NCBI RefSeq assembly: GCF_009906955.1
Contig: NZ_CP047656.1
Coordinates: forward strand, 2,125,501 to 2,189,500
Source of the DNA: Paraglaciecola mesophila
GTDB taxonomy: Bacteria > Pseudomonadota > Gammaproteobacteria > Enterobacterales > Alteromonadaceae
Reading direction: 5' to 3'
DNA: 64,000 nt
The notes under the pieces were generated by a model. It saw only the letters and a list, made by a program, of their open reading frames with translations. It was not told where the DNA came from and made no database searches. This document shows positions 44,976-54,089 of this stretch, one piece after another. The translations under genes and the position numbers were made by a program. Within the stretch, counting starts at the first letter, position 1; every line of letters starts with the position of its first letter.

Positions 44976-46550
44976 ATGGCTAATAAACAACTTACTATCT
45001 ATGGCAAGTGGACAAGCGTCTTTCTCATGTGCGTCTTCCTTGCCGGCTGTGGTTCAGAGTCATCCAACAGCGAAGACACGACAGCAGATCAAACAACTAA
45101 CTCAGCTCCGACTGTGGATGCCGGAGAAGCGCAAACAGTAACAAGTGGCGACTCCGTCACCCTCTCTGCCAGTATCTCAGATGATGATACAAGCTATGAC
45201 GTTCGCTGGGTCCAACTATCAGGAACTGACGTAACTCTGACAGGCAACACATCAGCAGTCACCAGTTTCACAGCGCCCGCCGTCAGTGACTCTGAAACGC
45301 TGTTATTTCAAATATCTGTAGAAGATGGCAGCAATGATGCGGTTACCGATACCGTATCGGTGACGGTCAATGTAGGCGATGCAAGTGATGATGCGACGAA
45401 CGACAGCGTTTGGATAATCAATACCACCAATGAAGTATCGAGCCACATTTTAGATTCATCCACAGGTGTGGGTGTGCTGGTTAACGTGCAATCTGTTGAA
45501 GATGAAACCATAGATACAGTTGATTATACCCTTGTCACTAGCCAAGGGATCCCAAAATACGATGTGACTGTGACCCAGGATATTATTGACGCTATCAATG
45601 AGCGCCCCAGAGCCAGCTCAGATTTAGTTACAGGTCAAACAACTGCTTCGGTAGGCGACATTGTAAAATTTGGTGAAGATATTGGGTACGTCAGTAGTGG
45701 GCAAAATTGTAATACCAATGCCGGTTATGGTTACTGGCCGCCAGGACCGGCTTGCCCCACTGAAGATGAAAGAGAGGTCTACTTTCCCAAAGCACCTCAA
45801 GCAACCACTGAAGAATGCGAAAATGGCTTAGGTAAAATTGGCTTATTTGTGAATGGTTCATCCGTGTATAACTGGGGTGATGGAATGAGTTACAACAACG
45901 AGGGTTCTTGGCAAAACCTTGCCCCCGTTGCAGAACAATATGATGTTGATATCTGTGGCGGGCACGCCGCGAATGGCGACTATCATCATCATTTCTACAC
46001 CCGATGTTTAGCCGATCTCGTCGGTGATACCGGCGATCAACATTCGCCTATTTATGGTTACGCCGCCGATGGCTATCCTATTTATGGCCCCTGGGAAGGA
46101 AATGGCCAATTAGCCGTAAGTGCTTGGCAAGTTCGCGATTATTCTTCAACCTCAGCCACTGGCTGTTCTGACAATGCTCGCAGCTGCACCTTGGTTGATC
46201 AATACGATATATCGCTGGGAACCGAAAGCGCTACCCAAGGCCCAGAGTTTGATGAAGTAGTTGAAACGCTGTCAGGTAACCAACTCGTTGCCGAAAACGG
46301 TTACTACTTCGAGGATTATTATTGGAATAGCGAATTAACCGCACAAGGCGGAGCCTACCTCGATCAGTACAATGGTCATACGGACAGCGCACACGGCTAC
46401 CATTACCACATCACCATAGCGCAAGAAAATGACAGCTTTGTACCTGCGTTCCCGTACATTATCGGCACTCGGTTTGCTGGGCAATTACAAGATAATGCCG
46501 TCGCATCTTGTAGCACTGGGGCTGGAATGGGGCCACCTCCAGGAGGATGA
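44976..46550 (+). CDS. Lipoprotein with PKD/REJ-like domain and YHYH domain
   Basis: About 525 residues from the ATG at 44976, which gives a good lipoprotein leader (VFLAGC); earlier in-frame TTG/ATG starts add non-signal residues. After a low-complexity Ser/Asp linker comes a PKD/REJ-like beta-sandwich (APTVDAGEAQTVTSGDSVTL ... VTDTVSVTV). The C-terminal ~300 residues match the YHYH domain: YGYWPPGPACP, CGGHAANGDYHHHF, SPIYGYAADGYPIYGPWE and HGYHYHIT, with paired cysteines. The clustered His residues suggest metal binding; the biochemical role of YHYH proteins is, as far as I know, not established. The next gene starts one base after the stop. Confidence 0.8.
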   Translation: MANKQLTIYGKWTSVFLMCVFLAGCGSESSNSEDTTADQTTNSAPTVDAGEAQTVTSGDSVTLSASISDDDTSYDVRWVQLSGTDVTLTGNTSAVTSFTAPAVSDSETLLFQISVEDGSNDAVTDTVSVTVNVGDASDDATNDSVWIINTTNEVSSHILDSSTGVGVLVNVQSVEDETIDTVDYTLVTSQGIPKYDVTVTQDIIDAINERPRASSDLVTGQTTASVGDIVKFGEDIGYVSSGQNCNTNAGYGYWPPGPACPTEDEREVYFPKAPQATTEECENGLGKIGLFVNGSSVYNWGDGMSYNNEGSWQNLAPVAEQYDVDICGGHAANGDYHHHFYTRCLADLVGDTGDQHSPIYGYAADGYPIYGPWEGNGQLAVSAWQVRDYSSTSATGCSDNARSCTLVDQYDISLGTESATQGPEFDEVVETLSGNQLVAENGYYFEDYYWNSELTAQGGAYLDQYNGHTDSAHGYHYHITIAQENDSFVPAFPYIIGTRFAGQLQDNAVASCSTGAGMGPPPGG

Positions 46551-46551
46551 T

Positions 46552-47091
46552 ATGAAATTACGTAGGCTAAAATCCCTTACTAAACATGACGTAATCACCC
46601 CGATGTTCGTCGTTGCCGCTACGCTTTTTAGCCTAGCGGCTAATAACACGCTAGCATCAACCGAAATACATGAGCATAAGGCAAGGGATATAGGACAAGG
46701 AACACCAATCCCTAAGATCCAGCTGCACGTTTTTCGAGATCAAATAGACGGTGTGAACATTCATGTTGAGGTAGATAATTATCGACTTAATGCCCCAGAC
46801 ACGGCGAAACAAGAAAGCAACAACGGCACAATTTTGCAAGGCCATGCTCATGTTTATGTGAACGGGATTAAGCGCCAACGATTGTACGGCGAAGATGCAC
46901 ACATATCGCAAAACTGGTTGCAGGCAGGGGTGAATCAAGTCGCGGTATCGTTAAACAGTCACCAACATGAAAATTGGATGTCAGAGGGTCACAACATTGT
47001 CGGTTCGGTATTTTTCGACTTATCTAAAAAAGACATCGTACTGCACAACTTCACCTCACAGCCGATTGAAAACAAACATGCGCACCACTAG
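46552..47091 (+). CDS. His-rich exported protein of unknown function
   Basis: 179 residues. AGGAGG sits just before the ATG, inside the end of the YHYH gene, so the two are translationally coupled; an in-frame extension into that gene is not real. The leader (FVVAATLFSLAANNTLAS) looks like a signal peptide. The mature part is His-rich (EIHEHKARD, GHAHVYVNG, LNSHQHENW, EGHN, NKHAHH) with a beta-sandwich feel and could bind metal. I do not recognise a family. Its tight link to a His-rich YHYH protein suggests a shared periplasmic or surface task. Confidence 0.75.
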   Translation: MKLRRLKSLTKHDVITPMFVVAATLFSLAANNTLASTEIHEHKARDIGQGTPIPKIQLHVFRDQIDGVNIHVEVDNYRLNAPDTAKQESNNGTILQGHAHVYVNGIKRQRLYGEDAHISQNWLQAGVNQVAVSLNSHQHENWMSEGHNIVGSVFFDLSKKDIVLHNFTSQPIENKHAHH

Positions 47092-47105
47092 GTGGCGCAT
47101 GTTTT
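47077..47105 (+). terminator. Hairpin terminator at convergent gene ends
   Basis: CATGCGCACCAC pairs with GTGGCGCATG (small bulge), followed by TTTTC. It overlaps the stop codon of the His-rich gene and separates it from the convergent gene ending at 47118. Confidence 0.6.
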
Positions 47106-47117
47106 CATCTTACCTGA

Positions 47118-48011
47118 CTAATCAATCTCTAAATCAAACTTCACTTTTTGCAATTCTCTTTGCATCCCTTGTTCACCCGCTAAAAATAAGCGACCTAATT
47201 GTACTGGTGTGTCTTTGTCTAGCGTTAGGGTAATACCATCACCTTCGAGTAAAGCGATACCTGCTTCAGCCAATTGTTGCTCAAATTTATCGCTGGCCTT
47301 TTCTTTAGCCAATTTGCCTCGCTCAATAGCTTGCTCCCGTAAAGTCTGGGCGCTAACGCCTTTTTGTTGAGCTTCGCTGTCAAGTAAGGTTTGTAAAATA
47401 CCGTCGTCTTCTAAATACAATGAGGCTTCATGCACGACTAAATCTTGCAACAAGACCGTGCCTATTAGTAATGCGCTTTGATTGCCCAGCTCGCGCACTT
47501 TTTCGAGGCCTGTCATGTTCAATGAAATACGAAACTCACCAATGTCATCACCTTCTATGCTCATGTACTCTAATTCGGCTTCATCCTCCTCTATGTCTAT
47601 TTCTATCGACAAAGCGAGATCAGCACTTTTATCTTCCTGTTGTAACAAAAACAACAACGCCTCTGATAAATCCCGAGGGTTAGCTCTTACTGGAAACCCC
47701 GTTACTTCAATATCATCCGCGGTTAATGAAAGCTCACTAATAAATGCGTCATCTTGGTCGTATTCATCTATATCAAGTTCGTCAATCAGGATCTTGCCTA
47801 TTGATGTTTTAACCACCAACTCGCTGATGGATACGCTACCAAAGACCGATGCTGATAAATCCTCATAGGTGATATCAACTCCAAAGCTAGCACTTTCATT
47901 GACCACCCCTTGCATCACTTCTTCTGCTTTTTGCGTCGCCATCATCGAGCCCGCGATGTATACAACAGCCAACAATATTGCGCCTACCAACACCGCTTTT
48001 TTCATATCCAT
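47118..48011 (-). CDS. Membrane-anchored AsmA/DUF945-like protein of unknown function
   Basis: 297 residues. One N-terminal membrane helix (KAVLVGAILLAVVYIAGSMMA) is followed by a long acidic, beta-strand-rich region (VDITYEDLSASVFGSVSISELVVKTSIGKILIDELDI) with an alternating pattern resembling AsmA-type lipid-transport proteins or YdgA-like DUF945. A helical segment (about 205-250) is rich in Glu/Lys/Gln. No catalytic motif. It is convergent with the His-rich gene and divergent from yegD. Family assignment is tentative. Confidence 0.7.
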   Translation of the reverse strand: MDMKKAVLVGAILLAVVYIAGSMMATQKAEEVMQGVVNESASFGVDITYEDLSASVFGSVSISELVVKTSIGKILIDELDIDEYDQDDAFISELSLTADDIEVTGFPVRANPRDLSEALLFLLQQEDKSADLALSIEIDIEEDEAELEYMSIEGDDIGEFRISLNMTGLEKVRELGNQSALLIGTVLLQDLVVHEASLYLEDDGILQTLLDSEAQQKGVSAQTLREQAIERGKLAKEKASDKFEQQLAEAGIALLEGDGITLTLDKDTPVQLGRLFLAGEQGMQRELQKVKFDLEID

Positions 48012-48209
48012 ATTTACTCTCTACTATTCGCCTTGGGTTTATTAATTGGGCTATTGATAGCAACCCAACACACTTATTGCAATCAAATTAACCAACGCGC
48101 TTGTTCATACAATCACCATCTAATGCACAACCAACATTTAAATAACAATCTGCTGATGCGCTTTATATTAAAATACTGAACATGATTATTGTCCTTAAGG
48201 AACTTTTAA

Positions 48210-49637
48210 ATGTTCGCAGGCCTCGACTTTGGCACATCAAATTGCTCTATTGCCGTTATTGAAAATAACGCTCCCGTACTTATTCCTCTCGAAGATGGGA
48301 AATATCGCCTGCCGTCATCACTGTTTATTGAACACAGTCAAAGTGCAACGCTTAATCTAACCGCAGATATGATTACTAAGCAGATTGCTGAGCTAAAAGA
48401 AGACAATGGGAATCTCAGCTCACTGAGTCACGAACAGTTGGTTAATATGGCGCGCAAGCAATTGCGTAAAGAACACAGATTAAGCACAGCCAATGACCAA
48501 CCCGCGCAAAGTATTGTTCAAGCGCTAGCGGCGAATGGCGATGTTATTTTTGGCGAAGAAGCAGAGCAAACTCATGTAGCCGCCCCTGAAAGTGGTTTTT
48601 ACATTAAATCGCCTAAGTCATTCCTAGGGGCAGATATTAATTCCACGCAAAAAGCAGTGTTCACCAGCATTGTCGAAAAAATGCTGGCGTTTATCAAACA
48701 AGAAGCCGAGTACATTAAGCAGCAAGAGCTCAGTCAAATCATGATCGGCCGCCCGGTCAACTTCCATGGTTTACTGGGCAAAGACGGTAATAAGCAAGCT
48801 TTAAGTATTATCAACAGCGCAGCGGCCAAAGTCGGTTTTAAAGACGTACAGTTTTTGATGGAGCCCGTCGCTGCTGCCTATGATTATGAACGTCAATTAA
48901 GCGACGATAAAATCGTGCTTATTCTTGATTTAGGCGGTGGTACGACTGACTGTTCAATGATCAAGGTTGGTCCCAGCTATGTCAATTTAATCGACCGACA
49001 AGCATGTATTTTAAGCCACACAGGTAAACGCATTGGCGGTATTGATTTAGACAACAAGCTCGCCTTGATGGCGCTGATGCCGGAATTTGGCAAGAATACC
49101 GTATTAACCAATGGTTTGCCGGTGCCCAATCATTTATTTAAGCAGGCAGTGAGTGTAAACGATGTTGCCGCCCAGCAAGCCTTTAACAGCCGCCTAACGG
49201 GTAAAGACATTGAAGAGTATTGCCGCATCAGCCCTACCCCAAAACTGAATCGTTTAAAAACCCTGCGTGACGGTAAATACGGTTTACGGGTTAGTCGAAG
49301 TGCAGAAAAGGCAAAAATACTGCTATCAGACCAGCACGAGATTCAGTTGCCCTTGCACTATATTGAACAGGGATTAGAGATACCGATGACCCGCACCCAA
49401 TTAAGCGATGCGATTGCAGATGAACTGCGTAAATTTGAAGGCTTAATGACAGACGCAATTAACCAAGCTGGCACTAGCCCTGACGTACTGTACGTGACAG
49501 GTGGTACCGCTATATCGCCTGTTGTTCAGCAGTGGATAAATTCGCTGTATCCCAATTTAGAGATTGTTATTGGGGATCATTTCGGCAGTGTCACCTCAGG
49601 GCTGACGACGCACGCACAACGTATCTTTAGCGGCTAA
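48210..49637 (+). CDS. yegD: Hsp70-family chaperone-like protein YegD
   Basis: 475 residues with AAGGA before the ATG. It has the actin/Hsp70 ATPase elements: phosphate 1 GLDFGTSNCSIAV, phosphate 2 LILDLGGGTTDCSM, connecting GKRIGGIDLDNKLA, and adenosine motif VTGGTAISPVV. A substrate-binding domain like that of DnaK is missing. This size and motif set match YegD, a cytoplasmic Hsp70 homologue of poorly known function. It seems monocistronic. Confidence 0.9.
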   Translation: MFAGLDFGTSNCSIAVIENNAPVLIPLEDGKYRLPSSLFIEHSQSATLNLTADMITKQIAELKEDNGNLSSLSHEQLVNMARKQLRKEHRLSTANDQPAQSIVQALAANGDVIFGEEAEQTHVAAPESGFYIKSPKSFLGADINSTQKAVFTSIVEKMLAFIKQEAEYIKQQELSQIMIGRPVNFHGLLGKDGNKQALSIINSAAAKVGFKDVQFLMEPVAAAYDYERQLSDDKIVLILDLGGGTTDCSMIKVGPSYVNLIDRQACILSHTGKRIGGIDLDNKLALMALMPEFGKNTVLTNGLPVPNHLFKQAVSVNDVAAQQAFNSRLTGKDIEEYCRISPTPKLNRLKTLRDGKYGLRVSRSAEKAKILLSDQHEIQLPLHYIEQGLEIPMTRTQLSDAIADELRKFEGLMTDAINQAGTSPDVLYVTGGTAISPVVQQWINSLYPNLEIVIGDHFGSVTSGLTTHAQRIFSG

Positions 49638-49665
49638 ATATGGCATGGCCTACCAAAAGTGGGCA

Positions 49666-49700
49666 TAAAAAAGCGCGAATGAAGCTCTCACTCGCGCTTA
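49666..49700 (-). terminator. Terminator of the nitroreductase gene (possibly bidirectional)
   Basis: On the minus strand AAGCGCGA pairs with TCGCGCTT around a 13-nt loop and is followed by TTTTAT. It lies 53 bp beyond the nitroreductase stop and could also serve yegD. Confidence 0.8.
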
Positions 49701-49753
49701 GGGTTCATTTCGTCAATATTGAATACATGACCACCTATTCAGTGGCAAATATC

Positions 49754-50658
49754 TTAAGCGACGTGAGTAACAAAGTCTTCGTCGCTGCGACGCACTTTCT
49801 TCAAGTCAACTAACCAGTCACCTTCATCTGCACGATAGCCCAAAGGTAACATGATGACTGAGCGTAAGCCTTTCTCTTTTAAGCCCAAAATGTTGTCTAC
49901 TTCATCCGGTACGAAGCCTTCCATTGGAGTACTGTCGACTTTTGCGTCTGCCGCTGCGATCAATGCTGAACCTAAACCAATGTATGCTTGACGAGCAGCA
50001 TGCTCAAAGTTAGTTTGGGCATCTCGCTGAGGATAAGTATTGAGCAACATATTGCGATAATCTTCCCAACCTTGGTTTTTAAAGCCGCGCTCGTCATTCA
50101 CCAAATCAAACATCATATTGATGCGCTCAGCGGTGTAGTTATCCCAAGCGGCAAATACCAAAACGTGGGAGGCATCCGCAATTTGTTGCTGCCCCCAAGC
50201 ATGGGGTAGCATTTTTTCGCGCACGTCTTTATTCGTGACTACCAGGACTTCATAAGGCTGTAAACCACTAGAACTGGCACTAAGGCGAATCGCTTCTAAT
50301 ACCAATTCCATTAAATAATTGGCCTCTCAGAATTCATCCAGCGGGTTTTGAACAAGGCGTCGGTGTGTAGTAATGGTTGTTCCCTTTCAAATACCGAGAA
50401 CGTAGTGCAAAACCCGCTGGGGAATTCCCTACGGGCGAATTTTAAAAGGACTTACTCTGTGTTGCTCAAACTCGAAAGAGCACCACTATTACTTCGTTTA
50501 AGCGCCTTGATTAAGTCCTTTTAAATTTTCGCTGAGTAGTTAATTATTTAATGGAATTGGTATAAAGTAAACTCAACTTTTTCTTGCGCTACCACTTTGC
50601 TTGAATCGAACTTTTTCGTTGCATAACGCCATTGTAAATCTTGCAATAAATCAGACAT
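49754..50658 (-). pseudogene. NfsB-like NAD(P)H nitroreductase split by a MITE
   Basis: The 5' part starts at 50658 (GAGGTG upstream) and reads MSDLLQDLQWRYATKKFDSS, then KVVAQEKVEFTL up to the MITE border at 50562. The 3' part resumes at 50299 with LEAIRLSASSSGLQPYEV and continues to a normal end (MLPLGYRADEGDW, KVRRSDEDFVTHVA). Deleting the MITE plus one copy of the flanking TTA restores ...VEFTLEAIRLS..., in frame, about 216 residues, the normal NfsB length. The element's terminal repeat supplies ATG GAA TTG GTA in frame, so a 185-residue protein lacking the N-terminal FMN-phosphate-binding region could still be made. Loss of function is likely but not certain. Confidence 0.9.
50300..50562. 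mobile_element. MITE, near-complete copy B (263 bp), inserted in nitroreductase gene
   Basis: It has the same inverted ends and internal inverted pairs as copy A (19770-20046), with only scattered substitutions and a shorter segment after AGAGCAC. On the minus strand it is flanked by TTA on both sides, a likely 3-bp target duplication. No coding capacity. The clean flanks and the intact reading frame around it point to a recent insertion. Confidence 0.92.
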
Positions 50659-50755
50659 AACACCTCATTTTAACGTCTTTGATGGAGAATCATCACTTTT
50701 CGGCTATCAATGAGATAAGGCTAGTTTGGGAAAGAAACAAGGGGGCGGGAAAATA

Positions 50756-50787
50756 CCGACACAATGTCTGTTTAATCATTGTGTCGG
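50756..50787 (-). terminator. Terminator of the mannitol dehydrogenase operon
   Basis: A perfect 11-bp stem (CCGACACAATG and complement) with a 10-nt loop, followed on the minus strand by TATTTT, 44 bp beyond the dehydrogenase stop. Confidence 0.85.
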
Positions 50788-50830
50788 CCTACCCGTTTGC
50801 TTAAGCAAACTGGGGTATTGCGTCTACCTC

Positions 50831-52333
50831 TTATTGGGCTTGACTTACTACTGCTTGCATCTGGCTTTTTATGTCGCCATTTGCGTAAAGCGCTTCAATT
50901 TGCTTCTGGTATTCTGCTACAAACCTAGGCTGTTTTTTCACTTCCGCGAAAATGCTATCTAATTGCAGAAATGCTAATGGGTCATCAGATGTTTGCTGCG
51001 CGGCCTTGTGTAAATCAGCGGCCATCACATCGTTAATATCCAGTGCTTTACCATTCTTGTTCACCTGCTTGTCGCTGTAGTAACACCAAGCTGCAACCAC
51101 TAAAGTGGCGCACGCTATGTCACCGTCATTCGCTAAGTTTTGCAGCAAAGTCGGCAGCAAAAACGTCGACACTTTTGACGAGCTTTCTAAACAAATACGT
51201 GACAGATTGTCCTTGATGTTCGGGTTAGCAAAACGCTCGAACAACACATCTTTATATTCGGCTAAATCGATGCCTTGTACTGGATCAAGAATAGGCGTGA
51301 CTTCAGTGTCCATAAACAAACGCAGGTAACGAGCGAAAAGAGGCTCCTGTACTGCTCCATCAATGGTTTCCTGCTCATCAATTGAGCCCAAAATACCTAA
51401 AACAGAATGCCCTGCATTGAGTAAGCGGATTTTCATCTTCTCATAAGGAGTGACGTCATCTACAAACTGTGCACCAACTTGCTCCCACAAAGGACGCGCA
51501 TCACTGAATTTATCTTCAATAATCCACTGAAGAAAAGGCTCACAGACCACAGGCCAGTTATCTTTTACCCCCACTTCCTCTGCTAAGTAAGCCATATCGG
51601 CCCCTGTGGTGGCAGGTGTGATACGGTCAACCATGGCATTCGGAAATTGCACTTCCTCGGCTATCCAACTTGCTAACGCTTTATCGTATTGACCCACATA
51701 GGCCAACAGCATTTTTCGCGTCATATTGCCGTTGTGCTGAATATTATCGCAAGACTGCACAGTAAATGGCTTTTTACCGGCCTCTTTACGCTGTTTCAGG
51801 GCCGCTGCCAAATAACCAAAGACTAAACGAGGCGAGCCTGGGTTCGCTAAGTCATGCACCACATCAGGGTGCGTAAAATCAAACTCATCGGTCACGGGGT
51901 TGAAATTATAGCCCCCCTCTGTGATGGTCAAAGAAACAATTTTAGTCTCGTCACTGGCCATCTTATCGATAACTTTTTGCGGTGCATCACAGCTGAGTAA
52001 AAAGTCAGTTAAGCAACCAATGACCCGGTTTTCAACTTTCCCATTGGGGTGCTTAACAACTAAGGTATATAAATAGTCTTGCTCTTTAAGAATGGACTGC
52101 ATTTTACGGTCGCCTTCACGCAAACCAATACCACAGATCCCCCAAGATAAATCACCACTTTGTTGCATGTAATCGTCGGTATAAAACGCTTCATGAGAAC
52201 GATGAAACCCGCCTACTCCAATATGTACAATCCCTGCCGTCACCTGACTACGGTCATAATTCGGTACTGTGATGCTATCTGGCAGCGAAGATAAATTTGC
52301 TTGATTTAATAAAATAGAATCGTTGATAGTCAT
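50831..52333 (-). CDS. Mannitol 2-dehydrogenase (long-chain polyol dehydrogenase family)
   Basis: 500 residues. It oxidises D-mannitol to D-fructose with NAD(+), in the cytoplasm. The N-terminal Rossmann segment is GIVHIGVGGFHRSHEA, the signature of the polyol-specific long-chain family. The catalytic K-x4-N-x2-H is Lys301, Asn306, His309 (KIRLLNAGH). DRITPATT and the TITEGGYN block also match mannitol 2-dehydrogenases rather than fructuronate reductase, which is the main alternative. AGGAC precedes the ATG. It is 10 bp downstream of an NCS1-type permease gene, so the two are co-transcribed. Mannitol is a main storage sugar of brown algae. Confidence 0.85.
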   Translation of the reverse strand: MTINDSILLNQANLSSLPDSITVPNYDRSQVTAGIVHIGVGGFHRSHEAFYTDDYMQQSGDLSWGICGIGLREGDRKMQSILKEQDYLYTLVVKHPNGKVENRVIGCLTDFLLSCDAPQKVIDKMASDETKIVSLTITEGGYNFNPVTDEFDFTHPDVVHDLANPGSPRLVFGYLAAALKQRKEAGKKPFTVQSCDNIQHNGNMTRKMLLAYVGQYDKALASWIAEEVQFPNAMVDRITPATTGADMAYLAEEVGVKDNWPVVCEPFLQWIIEDKFSDARPLWEQVGAQFVDDVTPYEKMKIRLLNAGHSVLGILGSIDEQETIDGAVQEPLFARYLRLFMDTEVTPILDPVQGIDLAEYKDVLFERFANPNIKDNLSRICLESSSKVSTFLLPTLLQNLANDGDIACATLVVAAWCYYSDKQVNKNGKALDINDVMAADLHKAAQQTSDDPLAFLQLDSIFAEVKKQPRFVAEYQKQIEALYANGDIKSQMQAVVSQAQ

Positions 52334-52343
52334 ATTTTTTGTC

Positions 52344-54089
52344 CTAAACAGTCATGCTAGCGGCATTTTTTTGTGCGGCATCGCCCAATTTTTTGCGCTG
52401 CATTGCCCAATATGCGGTGAAGAAATAAATAAGCGTGCAGATAAAGCCTATATTGAAGAACAGGTCTCGGTTGACTTCATAGCTTGCGATATCTGCGCTA
52501 AAGAACATGGTGTTACACGCTAAAACGAAAGTGATAACTAAGCTGGAAATTGAAATCACGCGCAATACTTTCGTCAATGCTGAAACGTCCTGCACGTGCT
52601 CTGGTTCAAGAGCCGCTTGTGCTGCTTGATGTTGCTCCACTTGTTCATTGAACGCTTCCATTTTGGCTTGCTCTTCAGGGTATTTCTCGGCGGCGCCGTG
52701 ACGCTTAGCCATAAAGGTGTAAACGAAAATAGTGAAGAACCAAGTAGGAATAAATAAGTAGTAAAACGACAGTACATCAAGCACATTCAAACCAAAGCCA
52801 AACACTAAGCCTAGGCCCCACGCCATAACAGCGGGACGACTATGACTAAGTTGGCGATAGGCTACCCAGTAACGAGTAAAGCCGATACGCGGGAATATAA
52901 AGTGTTCTGCAAACACAATAGCGCCAACAGGAACAACCAATAACCCTGCGTAAGTAAGTAGAGGTAGTAATTTAGTGAACACAAATGGGAAACACGCAAC
53001 GGCAACCGTCACTAAGCCCACAGTCAAGGTAGTTTTAGTACGTGAATGGTTTTTGAAAATAGCCTGAGCCGCTAACCCGGCGCGATAAAGATTAGCATTT
53101 GCAGTGGTCCAGCCGGCCACGATGACAATCACCAAACCTGATAATCCTAGGGCATGATAGGCCACGTCACCTGGATCGAGTTCCGAAATTGATTTTTGAA
53201 CGATAACGGCAGTACCTGCACCCATGATCCCTGCAGAAATCCACGCTATATAATGACCAAATAACATACCCGCAGACGTACACAAACCATAAGAGCGTTT
53301 ACGCGCGTAACGCAATATCGCCATATCGATTAGGCCAAAATGAGTGATGGTATTGGCAGCCCACGAAAAACCAATGACTTCGAGTAAACCTATACCTGGC
53401 TCACCATTGGTATCGAGTCCTGTCCATACTGAGACACTGCCAATATGCATAAAGTCAGACCAACTACTTAACCCCGTTTGTCCTATGACAGAATCAGCCA
53501 ACGCTGGCATCAAAATTAAAGGCCCACTAAGGAACATCACCAGTAACCAAGGTGCGCAGATACCCGAAAAGTTGGAAACTGCGGTAAAACCGTACATAGC
53601 AACAAGCACGACGATAATCCCAACCGCTAGCACAATAGCCACAAACCAAGGGTTCGTTGGGTACCAATTGAGCTGTGCAGGAATATCGAACGCGAAGCGC
53701 ACCGCGGTAGCTGATACTGTGATCATGGCGGCAGATATGACAGTGAAAATAATGACATTCGCCCAGTTATAGAGTTTAGTCATTGAATCACCTGCAATTT
53801 TTTGCAGATAAGTATAAAGACTTAAACGCGTTTCAACCGCGATAGGCGTAGTGATAAGCGTCCAGCTGAGCACCGCTAAAATATTACCAATTAACAAACC
53901 GAGTAAAATGTCTGTCATGGTCGCGCCAAGAGCTACAAATGTAGCGCCAAATACAAACTCTGTTGCCGCAACATGTTCACCGGCATAAAGGCCGAGAAAG
54001 TGAGTCCAGCCTTTTAATTTGTGTTTCGGGATAGGTAACTGCTCTTCGCTAATATCACCGATACTGCTGTTATGCGTTTGAGACGTCAT
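52344..54089 (-). CDS. NCS1-family permease, possibly a polyol transporter
   Basis: 581 residues with about twelve membrane helices. The opening GWTHFLGLYAGEHVAATEFVFGATFVALG and the later GFSWAANTITHFGLIDMAILRYARKR and TTANANLYRAG segments are those of nucleobase:cation symporters of the purine/cytosine permease group. Between the helical core and the last two helices lies a long hydrophilic helical insert (KYPEEQAKMEAFNEQVEQHQ...), unusual for the family. It is first in an operon with mannitol 2-dehydrogenase and no nucleobase gene is near, so it may import mannitol or another polyol. That is inference from context. Confidence 0.82.
   Translation of the reverse strand: MTSQTHNSSIGDISEEQLPIPKHKLKGWTHFLGLYAGEHVAATEFVFGATFVALGATMTDILLGLLIGNILAVLSWTLITTPIAVETRLSLYTYLQKIAGDSMTKLYNWANVIIFTVISAAMITVSATAVRFAFDIPAQLNWYPTNPWFVAIVLAVGIIVVLVAMYGFTAVSNFSGICAPWLLVMFLSGPLILMPALADSVIGQTGLSSWSDFMHIGSVSVWTGLDTNGEPGIGLLEVIGFSWAANTITHFGLIDMAILRYARKRSYGLCTSAGMLFGHYIAWISAGIMGAGTAVIVQKSISELDPGDVAYHALGLSGLVIVIVAGWTTANANLYRAGLAAQAIFKNHSRTKTTLTVGLVTVAVACFPFVFTKLLPLLTYAGLLVVPVGAIVFAEHFIFPRIGFTRYWVAYRQLSHSRPAVMAWGLGLVFGFGLNVLDVLSFYYLFIPTWFFTIFVYTFMAKRHGAAEKYPEEQAKMEAFNEQVEQHQAAQAALEPEHVQDVSALTKVLRVISISSLVITFVLACNTMFFSADIASYEVNRDLFFNIGFICTLIYFFTAYWAMQRKKLGDAAQKNAASMTV

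Noticed and set aside
46429..46551. Upstream extension of the His-rich protein into the YHYH gene
   Set aside because: AGGAGG next to the ATG at 46552 marks the true start.
48210..49637. DnaK chaperone
   Set aside because: The C-terminal substrate-binding domain is missing and the length fits YegD.
50831..52333. Fructuronate reductase (uxuB)
   Set aside because: Same superfamily, but the GVGGFHRSHEA and DRITPATT blocks and the absence of uronate genes fit mannitol 2-dehydrogenase better.
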